From positions 1-64,000 of the forward strand of contig NZ_NPBY01000044.1 of assembly GCF_002272015.1 (NCBI RefSeq): a stretch of 64,000 nt of DNA, written 5' to 3'. The stretch's first letter is position 1, and each line of letters opens with the position of its first letter. The position numbers were made by a program, and so were the translations under genes. The notes under the pieces are model-generated. The model was not told where the DNA came from. It saw nothing but the letters and a program-made list of their open reading frames with translations, and did no database searches. Shown piece by piece: positions 35,431-44,366 of the stretch. The stretch is from Paenibacillus campinasensis. Lineage in GTDB: Bacteria; Bacillota; Bacilli; Paenibacillales; Paenibacillaceae.

Positions 35431-35629
35431 AACTGGATGCCTCCCTTAAGATGTAAGTCATGCTATATCCAGATACTTATTACCCGGCAAACACCGGTTT
35501 GCACCATAGGCGGCGCTGATGTCGAACATGCAGCATGTGGTCGGCTGACCGCCGCCATGTTAGCAAAGCACACTTGCTGGGGGCGCCGTGAATAACCGAG
35601 ACATGCGGAGCCATCGTACTTGAGCGCTC
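35431..35629 (-). other. Structured spacer between trmD and the small gene
   Basis: No gene. GCAAACACCGGTTTGC (35483-35498 region) is a perfect short palindrome, and GGCGGC near 35510 can pair with GCCGCC near 35553. No T run, so read-through from trmD is possible. Confidence 0.4.
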
Positions 35630-36568
35630 CTATCTGTCTTGGGAGGAGTGCGAGGCAGTCCGCAGCTTGTCCAGATAAGCCTGGTCCTGCTTGGTCAGCT
35701 CAAGCTTGTCCAGCAGATCTGGTCGGCGCTCCCACGTCCGTTTCAGCGCCTGCTCCCTCCGCCAGGTCTCGATATTGGCATGATGGCCGCTCAGCAAAAT
35801 ATCCGGCACCTTCCAGCCGCGAAATTCGGGCGGACGGGTATAATGCGGATATTCCAGCAATCCGGTGCTGAACGAATCGGTGACGGCCGAAGTTTCATTG
35901 CCAAGCACCCCGGGCAGCAGCCGGACGATCGAATCAATGACAACCATGGCCGGCAGCTCGCCGCCTGTCAGCACATAATCGCCGATCGACAGCTCATCGG
36001 TCACCAGATGCTCCCGGATGCGCTCATCATATCCCTCATAATGCCCGCAGACGAACACAAGATGCTCTTCCCGGGACAGCTCCTCCGCCTTCTGCTGCGT
36101 AAACGTCTCTCCTTGAGGGCACATCAGAATGATGCGCGGGCTGCGTCTCACGGCCGGCTCAGCGCCCGGATCGGCACCCGTTGCCCAGTCTGATCCCTGC
36201 TGCACTTGAGCTGCCGGATGATCGATCCCTGGCGCATGCTCAGGCTCCGCCTGAGAAGAAGCCTCAGCAGCCGCCCCTGATGCCTCTCCCGGGGCGTGCC
36301 CTTCCTTCCGATCCGTCTGGCTCCCGCCGCCCGATCCGCCTTGCAGCAGGTCCTCGACCGCCGCAAAGATCGGATCCGGCTTCAGCACCATGCCGCCCCC
36401 GCCGCCATATGGCGTATCGTCCACCGTTCCATGCTTGTTTCCCGCATATTGCCGGAAGTTAACGGCGCTGAGCTGCACGATGCCTTTTTCCTGCGCCTTG
36501 CCCAAAATGCTCGAATGAAAAACGCCGTCAAACATTTCGGGAAAGAGTGTCAGCACATCAACCTTCAT
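35630..36568 (-). CDS. trmD: tRNA (guanine37-N1)-methyltransferase TrmD with large internal insert
   Basis: SPOUT-class methyltransferase that makes m1G37 next to the anticodon and so prevents frameshifting. Core motifs are intact: [58 protein letters not shown] and the knot [16 protein letters not shown], then [20 protein letters not shown]. At 312 residues it exceeds the usual 240-250. The excess is a stretch of about 66 residues (76-143) rich in Gly, Ala, Ser, Glu, Gln and Pro, placed after the first sheet and before [10 protein letters not shown]. It is in frame and looks like a disordered loop. It follows rimM by two bases. Confidence 0.95.
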   Translation of the reverse strand: MKVDVLTLFPEMFDGVFHSSILGKAQEKGIVQLSAVNFRQYAGNKHGTVDDTPYGGGGGMVLKPDPIFAAVEDLLQGGSGGGSQTDRKEGHAPGEASGAAAEASSQAEPEHAPGIDHPAAQVQQGSDWATGADPGAEPAVRRSPRIILMCPQGETFTQQKAEELSREEHLVFVCGHYEGYDERIREHLVTDELSIGDYVLTGGELPAMVVIDSIVRLLPGVLGNETSAVTDSFSTGLLEYPHYTRPPEFRGWKVPDILLSGHHANIETWRREQALKRTWERRPDLLDKLELTKQDQAYLDKLRTASHSSQDR

Positions 36569-36570
36569 GA

Positions 36571-37098
36571 TTATAACAACCCTTCCATAAGATGGACTCG
36601 CACGAGTTTGTTATGTTTGTCCACATCCAGAATAACGTCCGGAATAGCTGGTAGAAGGATTTCTTTTCCCTCCGCTGTTCTGACAACCCACACATCATTG
36701 GCACCCGGCGTCAAAATCTCGGAAATCGTTCCAAGCTCCTCTGCAGGCTCATCATCGGTGATCACCCGGCAACCGATAATTTCATGGAAGTAAAACTCGT
36801 CGTCGGGAAGCTCCTCCTGCATATCCGCCGTAATTTTCAGAAGCGTGCCTTTGTACTTCTCAACTTCATTAATGCCATGCAGCTCCTTGAACTTGATGAT
36901 GTACATGTTTTTATGATAACGGGAAGTTTCCACCGTAACCTGGGTGGCACCGGCATTCCCGGTCTCGGGTACGATGTAGAGCGTGCTGTTCTTCGCAAAG
37001 CGCTGGTCAGCAAAATCCGTATACGGCATTACCTTCACTTCGCCGCGAATACCGTGTGTGTTTACGATTTTACCTACCGTATAAAGCTTTTCAGACAT
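36571..37098 (-). CDS. rimM: 16S rRNA processing protein RimM
   Basis: 30S maturation factor that binds ribosomal protein S19. The N-terminal RimM beta barrel ([20 protein letters not shown], residues 4-95) and the C-terminal PRC barrel ([11 protein letters not shown] ... [18 protein letters not shown] ... [13 protein letters not shown]) are both clear. Length 175. AGGAGG precedes the ATG. It lies past a terminator that ends the rpsP-khpA transcript, and runs tightly into trmD. Confidence 0.97.
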   Translation of the reverse strand: MSEKLYTVGKIVNTHGIRGEVKVMPYTDFADQRFAKNSTLYIVPETGNAGATQVTVETSRYHKNMYIIKFKELHGINEVEKYKGTLLKITADMQEELPDDEFYFHEIIGCRVITDDEPAEELGTISEILTPGANDVWVVRTAEGKEILLPAIPDVILDVDKHNKLVRVHLMEGLL

Positions 37099-37170
37099 GA
37101 TCTTCCTCCTGCTACCTGTTATGAAAACCCGCTTGTCAGACGGTGAGTCTCGATTTCTTCAGCATGTACG

Positions 37171-37205
37171 AAAAAGGGCTAGGACAAACATCCTAACCCC
37201 CTTTC
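37171..37205 (-). terminator. Terminator between khpA and rimM
   Basis: GGGTTAGGA pairs with TCCTAGCCC (one G-U), loop TGTTTG, then TTTTTCG, about 10 bases past the khpA stop. Confidence 0.7.
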
Positions 37206-37212
37206 GTATATT

Positions 37213-37443
37213 TTAAGAAATGATATCAACGGTGACCCGTTTATCCATCTTAACTGCCGCTGATGTGACCACGGTGCGCAGTGATTTGGCGATTCGACCC
37301 TGCTTGCCGATAACCTTTCCGACATCATCAGGATGCACGTAAAGCTCATATACAATCAGGTTCTCCTTCTCCACTGTCTTCACGGTCACATCTTCTGGAT
37401 GATCCACCAAAGCCTTAGCAATAACGCGAACTAATTCTTCCAT
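37213..37443 (-). CDS. khpA: KH-domain RNA-binding protein KhpA (YlqC)
   Basis: Single-KH-domain protein of 76 residues that pairs with KhpB/Jag in other Firmicutes and affects cell division and elongation through RNA binding. The KH loop is VGKVIGKQGRIAKSLRTVV. It is directly downstream of rpsP as in Bacillus. The ylqD gene that follows it there is absent. Confidence 0.95.
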   Translation of the reverse strand: MEELVRVIAKALVDHPEDVTVKTVEKENLIVYELYVHPDDVGKVIGKQGRIAKSLRTVVTSAAVKMDKRVTVDIIS

Positions 37444-37464
37444 AGATAACCCTCGCGATCAGTT

Positions 37465-37737
37465 TTATTTCTGATGCTTAAGCTCATGAAACTTCTTCAT
37501 CACGCCCGCTTTGCTAAGCAAGTTGCGAACCGTATCGGATGCTTGCGCACCATTTTGAAGCCATTTCAGCGCTTTTTCTTCATCAATCTTCACTTCAGCC
37601 GGTTGAGCAACCGGGTTATAATAACCGATTTCCTCGATAAAGCGGCCGTCACGCGGGGAACGGGAATCGGATACCACCACGCGGTAGAAAGGAGCCTTGT
37701 GAGCACCCATGCGTTTCAGACGAATACGTACTGCCAT
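37465..37737 (-). CDS. rpsP: 30S ribosomal protein S16
   Basis: Small-subunit assembly protein. [40 protein letters not shown] and the C-terminal [20 protein letters not shown] are typical. The ATG at 37737 has GGAGGTG 9 bases before it and gives the family length of 90. Confidence 0.98.
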   Translation of the reverse strand: MAVRIRLKRMGAHKAPFYRVVVSDSRSPRDGRFIEEIGYYNPVAQPAEVKIDEEKALKWLQNGAQASDTVRNLLSKAGVMKKFHELKHQK

Positions 37738-37785
37738 TTGAACATTCACCTCCTTCAAAAGATATCAAGCTATCTATACAAGCAA

Positions 37786-39165
37786 TTAACGGAACGGGAA
37801 TTTCATTCCTTTGCCAGTCAGACCCTTCAACTGCTTCAAGGCTTTGTTCTTGCCGCCTTTCGGGCCCATCATGTCCGAGAACTGCTTCATCACCCGCCGC
37901 ATTTCATCAAATTGCTTGATGAGACGGTTGACCTCAGCCAGCGAAGTCCCGCTGCCTGCTGCAATCCGCTTGCGCCGGTTATGATTGATAATATCCGGAT
38001 GCTGCTTCTCTTCGGTCGTCATGGAGTGCACGATCGCCTCAATCCGGCCCATCTGCTTCTCATCGACCTTCAAATCCTTGGCCTGCTTCATCTTGCCCAT
38101 GCCAGGAATCATATCCATCAGCTGGTCCAGCGGTCCAAGCTTCTTCACCTGATCCATCTGCTCCAGGAAATCCTCGAACGTAAATTCCGCATTGCGCATC
38201 TTCCGTTCCATTTCCTTCGCTTTCTCGGCATCGATGTTCGACTGGGCTTTCTCGATCAGAGAGAGCATGTCGCCCATGCCAAGAATCCGCGAAGCCATCC
38301 GTTCCGGATGGAAAGGCTCCAGCGCGTCGATCTTCTCGCCGAGCGCGGCGAACTTGATCGGGCAGCCTGTTACAGCTTTAACCGAGAGTGCCGCACCGCC
38401 GCGGGTATCCCCGTCCAGCTTCGTCAGCACGACCCCGGTCAGCTCCAGCTGCTGGTTGAAGCTGTCTGCCACGTTGACGGCGTCCTGACCGGTCATCGCA
38501 TCGACCACCAGCAGCACTTCGTCCGGGTTCACTTCACTGTGAATCTGCTTCAGCTCTTCCATCAGCTCTTCGTCCACATGAAGGCGGCCGGCTGTATCGA
38601 TAATGACATAGTCGTTGCCGTTGTCCTTGGCATGCTGCAAGCCTTGCTTCGCAATTTCGACAGGACTTGTCTTGTCCCCGAGCGCGAAGACCGGAACGTT
38701 AATCTGGTCGCCAAGCACCTGCAGCTGCTTGATCGCCGCCGGACGATAAATGTCCGCCGCAACCAGGAGCGGCCTGCTGTTCTGCTTCTGAAGCAGCTTG
38801 GCCAGCTTGCCGGATGTCGTTGTCTTACCGGCACCTTGCAGACCCGCCATCATGATGACGGTTGGAGGCTTGTTGCTCTTGGCCAGCTTGGCCTGACTGC
38901 CGCCCATCAGCTCCGTCAGTTCCTTGTTCACGATGTCGATAATGACCATGCCCGGCGTAAAGCTGTCCATAACTTCCTTGCCGACGGCCTTCTCCTTCAC
39001 CTTGGAGACAAAATCCTTAACGACCTTGAAGTTGACGTCGGCTTCCAGAAGCGCCAGACGCACCTCACGCATGGCGGTGGTTACGTCCTCTTCTGACACC
39101 TTGCCTTTACCGCGGAGCTTGCTGAACACATTCTGCAGTCTGCTGGTTAGTCCTTCAAACGCCAT
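37786..39165 (-). CDS. ffh: Signal recognition particle protein Ffh (SRP54)
   Basis: GTPase of the signal recognition particle that binds signal sequences and SRP RNA. N domain (1-85), G domain with GLQGAGKTTTSGKLAKLL (about 105), DTAGRLHVDEELM and TKLDGDTRGG, then the Met-rich M domain (about 300-459: MDMIPGMGKMKQAKD, SDMMGPKGGK). The ATG at 39165 is 7 bases after GGAGGT and gives MAFEGLTSRLQ. It follows ylxM by 22 bases. Confidence 0.98.
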   Translation of the reverse strand: MAFEGLTSRLQNVFSKLRGKGKVSEEDVTTAMREVRLALLEADVNFKVVKDFVSKVKEKAVGKEVMDSFTPGMVIIDIVNKELTELMGGSQAKLAKSNKPPTVIMMAGLQGAGKTTTSGKLAKLLQKQNSRPLLVAADIYRPAAIKQLQVLGDQINVPVFALGDKTSPVEIAKQGLQHAKDNGNDYVIIDTAGRLHVDEELMEELKQIHSEVNPDEVLLVVDAMTGQDAVNVADSFNQQLELTGVVLTKLDGDTRGGAALSVKAVTGCPIKFAALGEKIDALEPFHPERMASRILGMGDMLSLIEKAQSNIDAEKAKEMERKMRNAEFTFEDFLEQMDQVKKLGPLDQLMDMIPGMGKMKQAKDLKVDEKQMGRIEAIVHSMTTEEKQHPDIINHNRRKRIAAGSGTSLAEVNRLIKQFDEMRRVMKQFSDMMGPKGGKNKALKQLKGLTGKGMKFPFR

Positions 39166-39187
39166 AACAGCCACCTCCGTTCAATCT

Positions 39188-39544
39188 TTAATCCCATATC
39201 TTTAATCGGTCGACCATATCGGTCATCAATTTCTTGTCGTGATCATTCAATTCGCTGTCTCTGACAAGCTCCATGAGCTTATCCAGCTCGCGGACGCGGG
39301 CATCATGCTTGCTCAGCAGCCCGAGCTTCTCCTCATAGGATTCCAGCACCTGCTCCGCCCGTTTAATATGTTCATATACGGCCTGACGACTGATCTCAAA
39401 TTCGCTTGCGATCTCTCCCAATGAGAAATCATCATGAAAGTAATATTTCAAAAACGTCTGCTGTTTCTCTGTCAGCAGCTGCTCATAGAAATCGAACAGC
39501 AAATTGATCCGGTTCGTCTTCTCAAGCCGGTTCTCCTGACTCAT
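39188..39544 (-). CDS. ylxM: YlxM-type HTH protein, SRP-associated
   Basis: Small helix-turn-helix protein of 118 residues that in streptococci binds Ffh and SRP RNA. The sigma-70-region-4-like motif is FSLGEIASEFEISRQAVYEHI (about residues 47-67). The ATG at 39544 is preceded by GAGGGGGGTG. It is the first gene of the ylxM-ffh-rpsP-khpA run and has a near-consensus promoter upstream. Confidence 0.94.
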   Translation of the reverse strand: MSQENRLEKTNRINLLFDFYEQLLTEKQQTFLKYYFHDDFSLGEIASEFEISRQAVYEHIKRAEQVLESYEEKLGLLSKHDARVRELDKLMELVRDSELNDHDKKLMTDMVDRLKIWD

Positions 39545-39599
39545 ATAGGGCACCCCCCTCGTCAAGGAAAAACACTTTACAGTTCACTTAACGAACCCT

Positions 39600-39628
39600 A
39601 TCATACATAAAACAAAGAAGGATGTCAA
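39600..39628 (-). promoter_or_regulatory. Strong sigma-A promoter of ylxM-ffh-rpsP-khpA
   Basis: TTGACA (39623-39628), exactly 17 bases, TATGAT (39600-39605). Transcription would start near 39593, about 50 bases before ylxM. The -35 box lies inside the stem of the terminator for the upstream gene. Confidence 0.85.
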
Positions 39629-39650
39629 GCCGTTTCCCTTGTCATCCTTC
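39617..39650 (-). terminator. Terminator of the hemolysin-III-like gene
   Basis: GAAGGATGACAAG pairs with CTTGACATCCTTC (one A-A mismatch, eight-base loop), then TTTGTTTT. It overlaps the ylxM promoter. Confidence 0.75.
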
Positions 39651-39689
39651 ATGATCTTTAAGTCAAGCAGATTTCTCCTCTATGCCCTG

Positions 39690-40340
39690 TCAGACGCCAA
39701 TCGGAAGCAGGTAGAACAATATCGCAAAAAAGTGGAGCACGGTTCCCGCGAGCACAAACAGATGCCAGATCGCATGGTGGTACGGAAAGCCCCGCCACAC
39801 ATAAAAGACAGTGCCGAGCGTATATAACAACCCGCCCTCGACGAGAAGCCGGATCCCTTGCGGATCGATCGCCGCCGTCAGCGGCTTCCATATAACGACG
39901 ATCAGCCAGCCCATCGCGATGTAAAACACGGTGGACATGAACAAAAACTTTTTGACATAAAACGCTTTGAACACGCAGCCCAGCAGCGCGACACCCCAGA
40001 CGATACCGAACAGGGTCCAGCCGAGCGGACCGCGTACAGCGACCAGCAAAAACGGCGTATACGTCCCCGCGATAAAGAGATAGATGGAGGAGTGGTCCAG
40101 AAACTCGAAAAAGTCCTTGGCCTTGCCCTCTCTCAAACTGTGAACGAGCGTGGAGTTGAAATATAACAACAGCATCGTTGTTCCGTATATCGTGAAGCTC
40201 ACGACATGCCAGGCTGTCCCTTTAAGGCTCGAGAATACAATCAGCAGCACGAGCGCAGCGACGCTAAGGGCAGCCCCTATGCCATGGGTGATGGCATTGG
40301 CAATTTCCTCCTTGCGGGGATATATGTGAGTATTGGCCAT
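39690..40340 (-). CDS. PAQR/hemolysin III family membrane protein (YqfA-like)
   Basis: Seven-pass membrane protein of 216 residues. The family motifs are EEIANAITHGIGAALSVAAL with the conserved His, SLREGKAKDFFEFLDHSSIYLFIAGTYTPF with its His and Asp, and the C-terminal FPYHHAIWHLFVLAG with three His, which form a metal-dependent hydrolase-like site. Roles in membrane energetics or lipid metabolism have been proposed for relatives. It is a single gene between ylxM and the surface-glycan cluster. Confidence 0.93.
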   Translation of the reverse strand: MANTHIYPRKEEIANAITHGIGAALSVAALVLLIVFSSLKGTAWHVVSFTIYGTTMLLLYFNSTLVHSLREGKAKDFFEFLDHSSIYLFIAGTYTPFLLVAVRGPLGWTLFGIVWGVALLGCVFKAFYVKKFLFMSTVFYIAMGWLIVVIWKPLTAAIDPQGIRLLVEGGLLYTLGTVFYVWRGFPYHHAIWHLFVLAGTVLHFFAILFYLLPIGV

Positions 40341-40616
40341 ATCATTTTCCTTTCACTAAGAAATTCTCTACTTCTTATTATAATCGCTGGGCCGATGCAA
40401 TGCCAGCAAGCGGTCCGGCCCCTGAATGCCGTAAGTTCGGGTGACGTAACCCCGCCTCCACTTCGTCTCCCTGGAGCATGTCACTGGACCGGGGATGGCA
40501 GTACCGTATGTTATTCCCGGGAGATTGACCATTTTTCATAAAAAGGTGTATCCATCCAATTCTATAAAGCTAGCAGCGCATATACTGCCTCAGAACCATG
40601 AAAGGAGGCAATCTGC

Positions 40617-41645
40617 TTGGCTGTCATCATCTACCCGAAAACGATGAACTGGTCTTATATGAAACAAAGACCGCAGCAGCTCATGACTCAGCTAGGCTCC
40701 CTCGGGCATCAGGTCTACTTTGAGAATCTGGCCCCCATGGATCGGGAGTTTCAGGAAGTCGAACCGAATGTTTATCTGTTCACAGATACAAAGGCCTTTT
40801 TGCACCGCAAGCTCCCGGAGCTTCGCAAGCAGCACCCTGTCGTCGTCTGGACGACATGGTCGAAGCTCAGAACCCGCATTGCGACCGTGTTCAATCCGGA
40901 TGTGACCATCTATGACTGCTGTGACGAGTTTCCGCAGTGGGCCAAATATGAGCATAAAATGGTCCAAGCTGCCGACCATGTCGTGTGCACCGCCGAGACC
41001 ATTCATGCCCGGCTGTCTCTGGCCTATCCGGAGAAGCCAATTACGCTCATTCCGAACGGAGCGGACGACGCTTTTTTCCGCATTCCCGACGGCGAGCGTC
41101 CTGGTGATCTGCCACCTGGACCTGTCGTAGCTTATATAGGCGCATGGGCTTATTGGGTGGACCATGCGCTGTTTGCGAAGCTGGCTGCCCGCTTTCCCGG
41201 CGTCCAGTTCATATCGATCGGCGCCCCGTACGGGACATCCGCCGATTATTCACAGCTGCCGAATGTGTTTATTCTTGGCGAGAAGCCCCATCACGAGCTG
41301 AAGCGCTATCTGCCGCATATCGACGTTGCGCTTATTCCATTCCAGTACCATCCGATCACCCTTGCCACCAACCCGGTGAAAGCCTATGAATATCTTGCTG
41401 CCGGCGTCAGAGTGCTGTCGACGGCACTACCCGAATGCATTCTGATGGAACCCCATGTGACAACGGCAACGACCCATGAAGATTATATCGCTAAGCTCGC
41501 CGCCATGCTGAGCGAGCAGGATTCCGCGGAACGCAGGCAGGCGCGGATTGCCTATGCCCGCCAGCATCGCTGGGTTGAGCGCGGCATTGCCGCCGACCAA
41601 GTGATCCGCCAAGCGCTGGAAGCCAGGGGCAGCCGCTTCCCATGA
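40617..41645 (+). CDS. Glycosyltransferase, GT4-like (TuaH-like)
   Basis: Retaining GT-B fold glycosyltransferase of 342 residues. The start VIIYPKTMNWSYMKQRPQQL and DCCDEFPQWAKYE match the TuaH-like group. The C-terminal domain has VAYIGAWAYWVDHALFAKLA, DVALIPFQYHP and the Glu-rich NPVKAYEYLAAGVRVLS that contacts the nucleotide sugar. The start is a TTG 8 bases after AAAGGAGG. Its stop overlaps the next start (ATGATGA), so the two are translationally coupled. The sugar and acceptor are unknown. Confidence 0.88.
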   Translation: MAVIIYPKTMNWSYMKQRPQQLMTQLGSLGHQVYFENLAPMDREFQEVEPNVYLFTDTKAFLHRKLPELRKQHPVVVWTTWSKLRTRIATVFNPDVTIYDCCDEFPQWAKYEHKMVQAADHVVCTAETIHARLSLAYPEKPITLIPNGADDAFFRIPDGERPGDLPPGPVVAYIGAWAYWVDHALFAKLAARFPGVQFISIGAPYGTSADYSQLPNVFILGEKPHHELKRYLPHIDVALIPFQYHPITLATNPVKAYEYLAAGVRVLSTALPECILMEPHVTTATTHEDYIAKLAAMLSEQDSAERRQARIAYARQHRWVERGIAADQVIRQALEARGSRFP

Positions 41646-42925
41646 TGAACAGCTGCAGCAGGCTGATTAGCAGACCGGGCGGCTTCACGCCTCAGGATAC
41701 GGCTGCTTACCGGCAACGGCTGCTCGAAGAAGCGCTGCACAGCCGCAGTGAATGGCTGCGCTGGGATAATGGCAGCGTACTCCTGGACCGCCATGCCGAA
41801 GTCCACTTTCCTGGGAAACTCCCCGGCCCGGCGGAAGCGGTCTGTATGACCCTGAATAAGACGCCGCTCTACTGGCGTAGGTGCTGGCTGATTGAGCGCC
41901 TTCGATTGTGGAACAGCCGGCTTCCTGCTGCAAGATTTCTGCCCTTTGATCTTATGCCTGCGGACAATCAGGCTATGCTGGAGCTGGGCGCTCCCCCACC
42001 GGCCGGGATGAACGAAGAGGGCCTGACATCGCGGCGGAGAGGCCACGGCCACAGGAAGCACTCTGCCTTTCTGCCAGCAGGCGGACACCCGCAAGAGCTT
42101 GGCCATATCCTGCCTGTGCTGCAGGCAGCTTCCGCATTCAATGCCCAATCCATCGGGACGGCGGATAAGGCTGGACGCCCCCCTTCCGTCTCGGTGCTGA
42201 TGAGCGTTCACAATATGCAAGATACCCTTGGCTGGAGCATCCGATCCGTTCTCGCCCAGACGATGCCCGACTGGGAGCTGCTAGTGGGGGACGATGGATC
42301 CACCGATGGCAGCAGTCTGGAGGCGATGTTCTATGACGACAGCCGCATCCGCTGCTTCTCCTATGCGAGAAACCGCGGCAAGGCCTCGGTCATGAGAGGT
42401 CTGCTCAAGGAGGCAAGGGGGCGCTATATAGTGGAGCTTGACGGAGATGACTGGCTGTCTCCTGAGGCGCTCTTCCAGCTGAAGACAGCGCTGGACGAGA
42501 ATCGCGCCGCCGGGATGGCCACCGCTTGCTGCGGGCTGTGGATACGCAGCCGGTCGTTTGGCCCGCTATGGAAGGGCACTGTAGATTCATCCCGGTGGCT
42601 TCATCCGGATGGCAAGCTCCAATCCGCAGACAGCGGTGCGCCTCCGCTGGTGCCGCGCATGTACCGCAAAACAGCGCTGGAAGCGGTTGGGGGCTGGTAT
42701 GCGCGCGAGGATCTTTTGGGCCGGATTTTTGAAGATATCGATCTGACCCATCGGCTGCTGCGCCAATCCCCCCTCGCTTGGACGCCCGGCGTTCTGTATC
42801 ACCGTGTCCTTCACGGCAGGAGCATCAGCCAGCAGCATCGCGACCTCTTCCCTCTGTGGAGAAAGTTTCACTCGTGCCCAGACACGAAGGGGCTAGAAGC
42901 TCTGCCGATAACAAATGACCCCTAG
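41642..42925 (+). CDS. Glycosyltransferase family 2 with uncharacterised N-terminal region
   Basis: The GT-A domain starts near residue 180: VSVLMSVHNMQDTLGWSIRS, WELLVGDDGSTDGS and IVELDGDDWLSPEAL (the DXD-like metal site). A long C-terminal part includes VPRMYRKTALEAVGGW and EDIDLTHRLL. The first 175 residues match no domain I know and are rich in Arg and Pro. Length 427. The gene belongs to the four- to five-gene plus-strand cluster. Confidence 0.87.
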   Translation: MMNSCSRLISRPGGFTPQDTAAYRQRLLEEALHSRSEWLRWDNGSVLLDRHAEVHFPGKLPGPAEAVCMTLNKTPLYWRRCWLIERLRLWNSRLPAARFLPFDLMPADNQAMLELGAPPPAGMNEEGLTSRRRGHGHRKHSAFLPAGGHPQELGHILPVLQAASAFNAQSIGTADKAGRPPSVSVLMSVHNMQDTLGWSIRSVLAQTMPDWELLVGDDGSTDGSSLEAMFYDDSRIRCFSYARNRGKASVMRGLLKEARGRYIVELDGDDWLSPEALFQLKTALDENRAAGMATACCGLWIRSRSFGPLWKGTVDSSRWLHPDGKLQSADSGAPPLVPRMYRKTALEAVGGWYAREDLLGRIFEDIDLTHRLLRQSPLAWTPGVLYHRVLHGRSISQQHRDLFPLWRKFHSCPDTKGLEALPITNDP

Positions 42926-42938
42926 GAGGTGAGACGAT

Positions 42939-43946
42939 ATGCACATTGCAGCCAGCGGATATTATGGCATGGGGAATTTCGGCGATGACCTGTTCCTGCA
43001 TACGTTTCGGCAGCTTTTCCATGGGCATCATGTATACCCGTGGCAAGCCAAGCTGGACCCGGACCAAGCCGACGCGGTCATTATCGGTGGCGGCGATTTG
43101 ATCACGCCGTATTCCTTTAACCGCTACTACTTCCCGTCCCCCCTGCAAGGACGGCCGACGTGGGTGTACGGCGTAGGCATCGTCGACGCCTATCCCGAGC
43201 ATACCTGGCCCGAGCGTGAGGTGGCCGCTTACCGGGAATATATATCCAAGGCTAAACGAGCCGTCTTCCGGGATTCACAGTCAGCCGATATCGCCGCCAG
43301 GGCGAAGCTGCACCTCCAGCCGGAGGTAGCCCCCGATATTGTGTTCGGTTATCGCGAACCGCAAATTCCGGTAAGACGCTTCTCCCATCGGCCCACGATC
43401 GGCGTGGTCGTGTTCTCGTATGATTCCTTTCCGATGGACAATATGACCCAGCTGCTCGCCCATCTATCAGCTCAAGGCTATCATGTGGTGCTCATCCCGG
43501 TTATCCACCACCCCGGCAATGCTTTTGCCGATTACAGCACCTGTCTTCAGCTTCAGCAAAATGTCAAAAAATATGCGCCTGCTGCCTCCATCGAGACACT
43601 CCCGAATCTTGCGGATACCGAGCTGACCTATTGTATGATCCAATCGGTAGATTACTTGATATCCTTCAAGCTCCACCCTTCCCTGGCCGCCCTTCGGGCA
43701 GGCGTTCCGGTACTGGCTCTAAGCACGATGGGAAAGGTGCGGAACCTGCTCGGTTCGCTTGAACTCGGCTCTTATTTCACCCCTTATGATCTCCCGCTGG
43801 AAGTGCTGATAGAGAAAGCCGAGCACTTTCTGAAAGCTGCCCCGGCCGATGTGGAGCGGGCGCTGCCGTTAATCCGGGCAGCAGAGAACCGCAGCCGGGA
43901 AGCGCTGCAGATGCTGAGAGAGCAGATGGAAGGCAGCTTTGGTTGA
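42939..43946 (+). CDS. Polysaccharide pyruvyl transferase family protein
   Basis: GT-B-like enzyme of the CsaB/PssM family that adds pyruvate ketal groups from phosphoenolpyruvate to glycans. Typical parts are YYGMGNFGDDLFLHTF near the N-terminus, DAVIIGGGDLITPY, WVYGVGIVD, FRDSQSAD and the C-terminal SFKLHPSLAALRAGVPVLAL with its conserved His. Length 335. AGGAGGTG precedes the ATG by 7 bases. In other Firmicutes pyruvylated secondary cell wall polymer anchors S-layer proteins with SLH domains; other relatives modify spore-surface sugars. Confidence 0.9.
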   Translation: MHIAASGYYGMGNFGDDLFLHTFRQLFHGHHVYPWQAKLDPDQADAVIIGGGDLITPYSFNRYYFPSPLQGRPTWVYGVGIVDAYPEHTWPEREVAAYREYISKAKRAVFRDSQSADIAARAKLHLQPEVAPDIVFGYREPQIPVRRFSHRPTIGVVVFSYDSFPMDNMTQLLAHLSAQGYHVVLIPVIHHPGNAFADYSTCLQLQQNVKKYAPAASIETLPNLADTELTYCMIQSVDYLISFKLHPSLAALRAGVPVLALSTMGKVRNLLGSLELGSYFTPYDLPLEVLIEKAEHFLKAAPADVERALPLIRAAENRSREALQMLREQMEGSFG

Positions 43947-43980
43947 TAATGACAGCGATTAGCCAGAAAGGAGTATGATT

Positions 43981-44298
43981 ATGTGCTTTCTTTTTCATGG
44001 ACGACTTCTGTCCCGCATCAAATCTCTATCAAGACAGGTGGAGCTGCTTAGCAGCCAGACCGGTGATTTGACGCAGCGGGTGGAGCAGCTTGAGAGCCAG
44101 CTGCGCACAGGACTGATTCTGAATCCGGAACTGACCCGTTTTTTTGAAGTCAGAACCGGCCAGCAAGTAAGGGTGAATACGACCTTTGTCACACTGGAAG
44201 GCATCGTGCTCGCCACGGCGGAGGACGGCGTTCAGCTTCGCGAATCGTCAGGCGATATCGTGCTGATTCCGTTTGCCAGCATCACGTCGGTCCAGTGA
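43981..44298 (+). CDS. Small protein with coiled coil and Sm-like (DUF2642-like) domain
   Basis: Protein of 105 residues. Residues 9-40 show a heptad pattern (LSRIKSLSRQVELLSSQTGD ...) predicting a coiled coil. Residues 45-105 form a short beta-rich domain (VRTGQQVRVNTTFVTLEG ... GDIVLIPFASITSVQ) like DUF2642. AAAGGAG is 7 bases before the ATG at 43981; the ATG two codons earlier is too close. It shares its C-terminal pattern with the next gene. Relatives are often sporulation-linked, but the function is unknown. Confidence 0.75.
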   Translation: MCFLFHGRLLSRIKSLSRQVELLSSQTGDLTQRVEQLESQLRTGLILNPELTRFFEVRTGQQVRVNTTFVTLEGIVLATAEDGVQLRESSGDIVLIPFASITSVQ

Positions 44299-44366
44299 CA
44301 GGGTTAAGCGGTGCGTAACCCAACGAATCCGAACGTAATCGTTTCATAAAAGGAGGCAAAATCAGT

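Noticed and set aside
37474..39096. Plus-strand frame of 540 codons opposite rpsP and ffh
   Set aside because: Antisense to two certain genes, with His/Leu/Arg-rich noise and no start signal.
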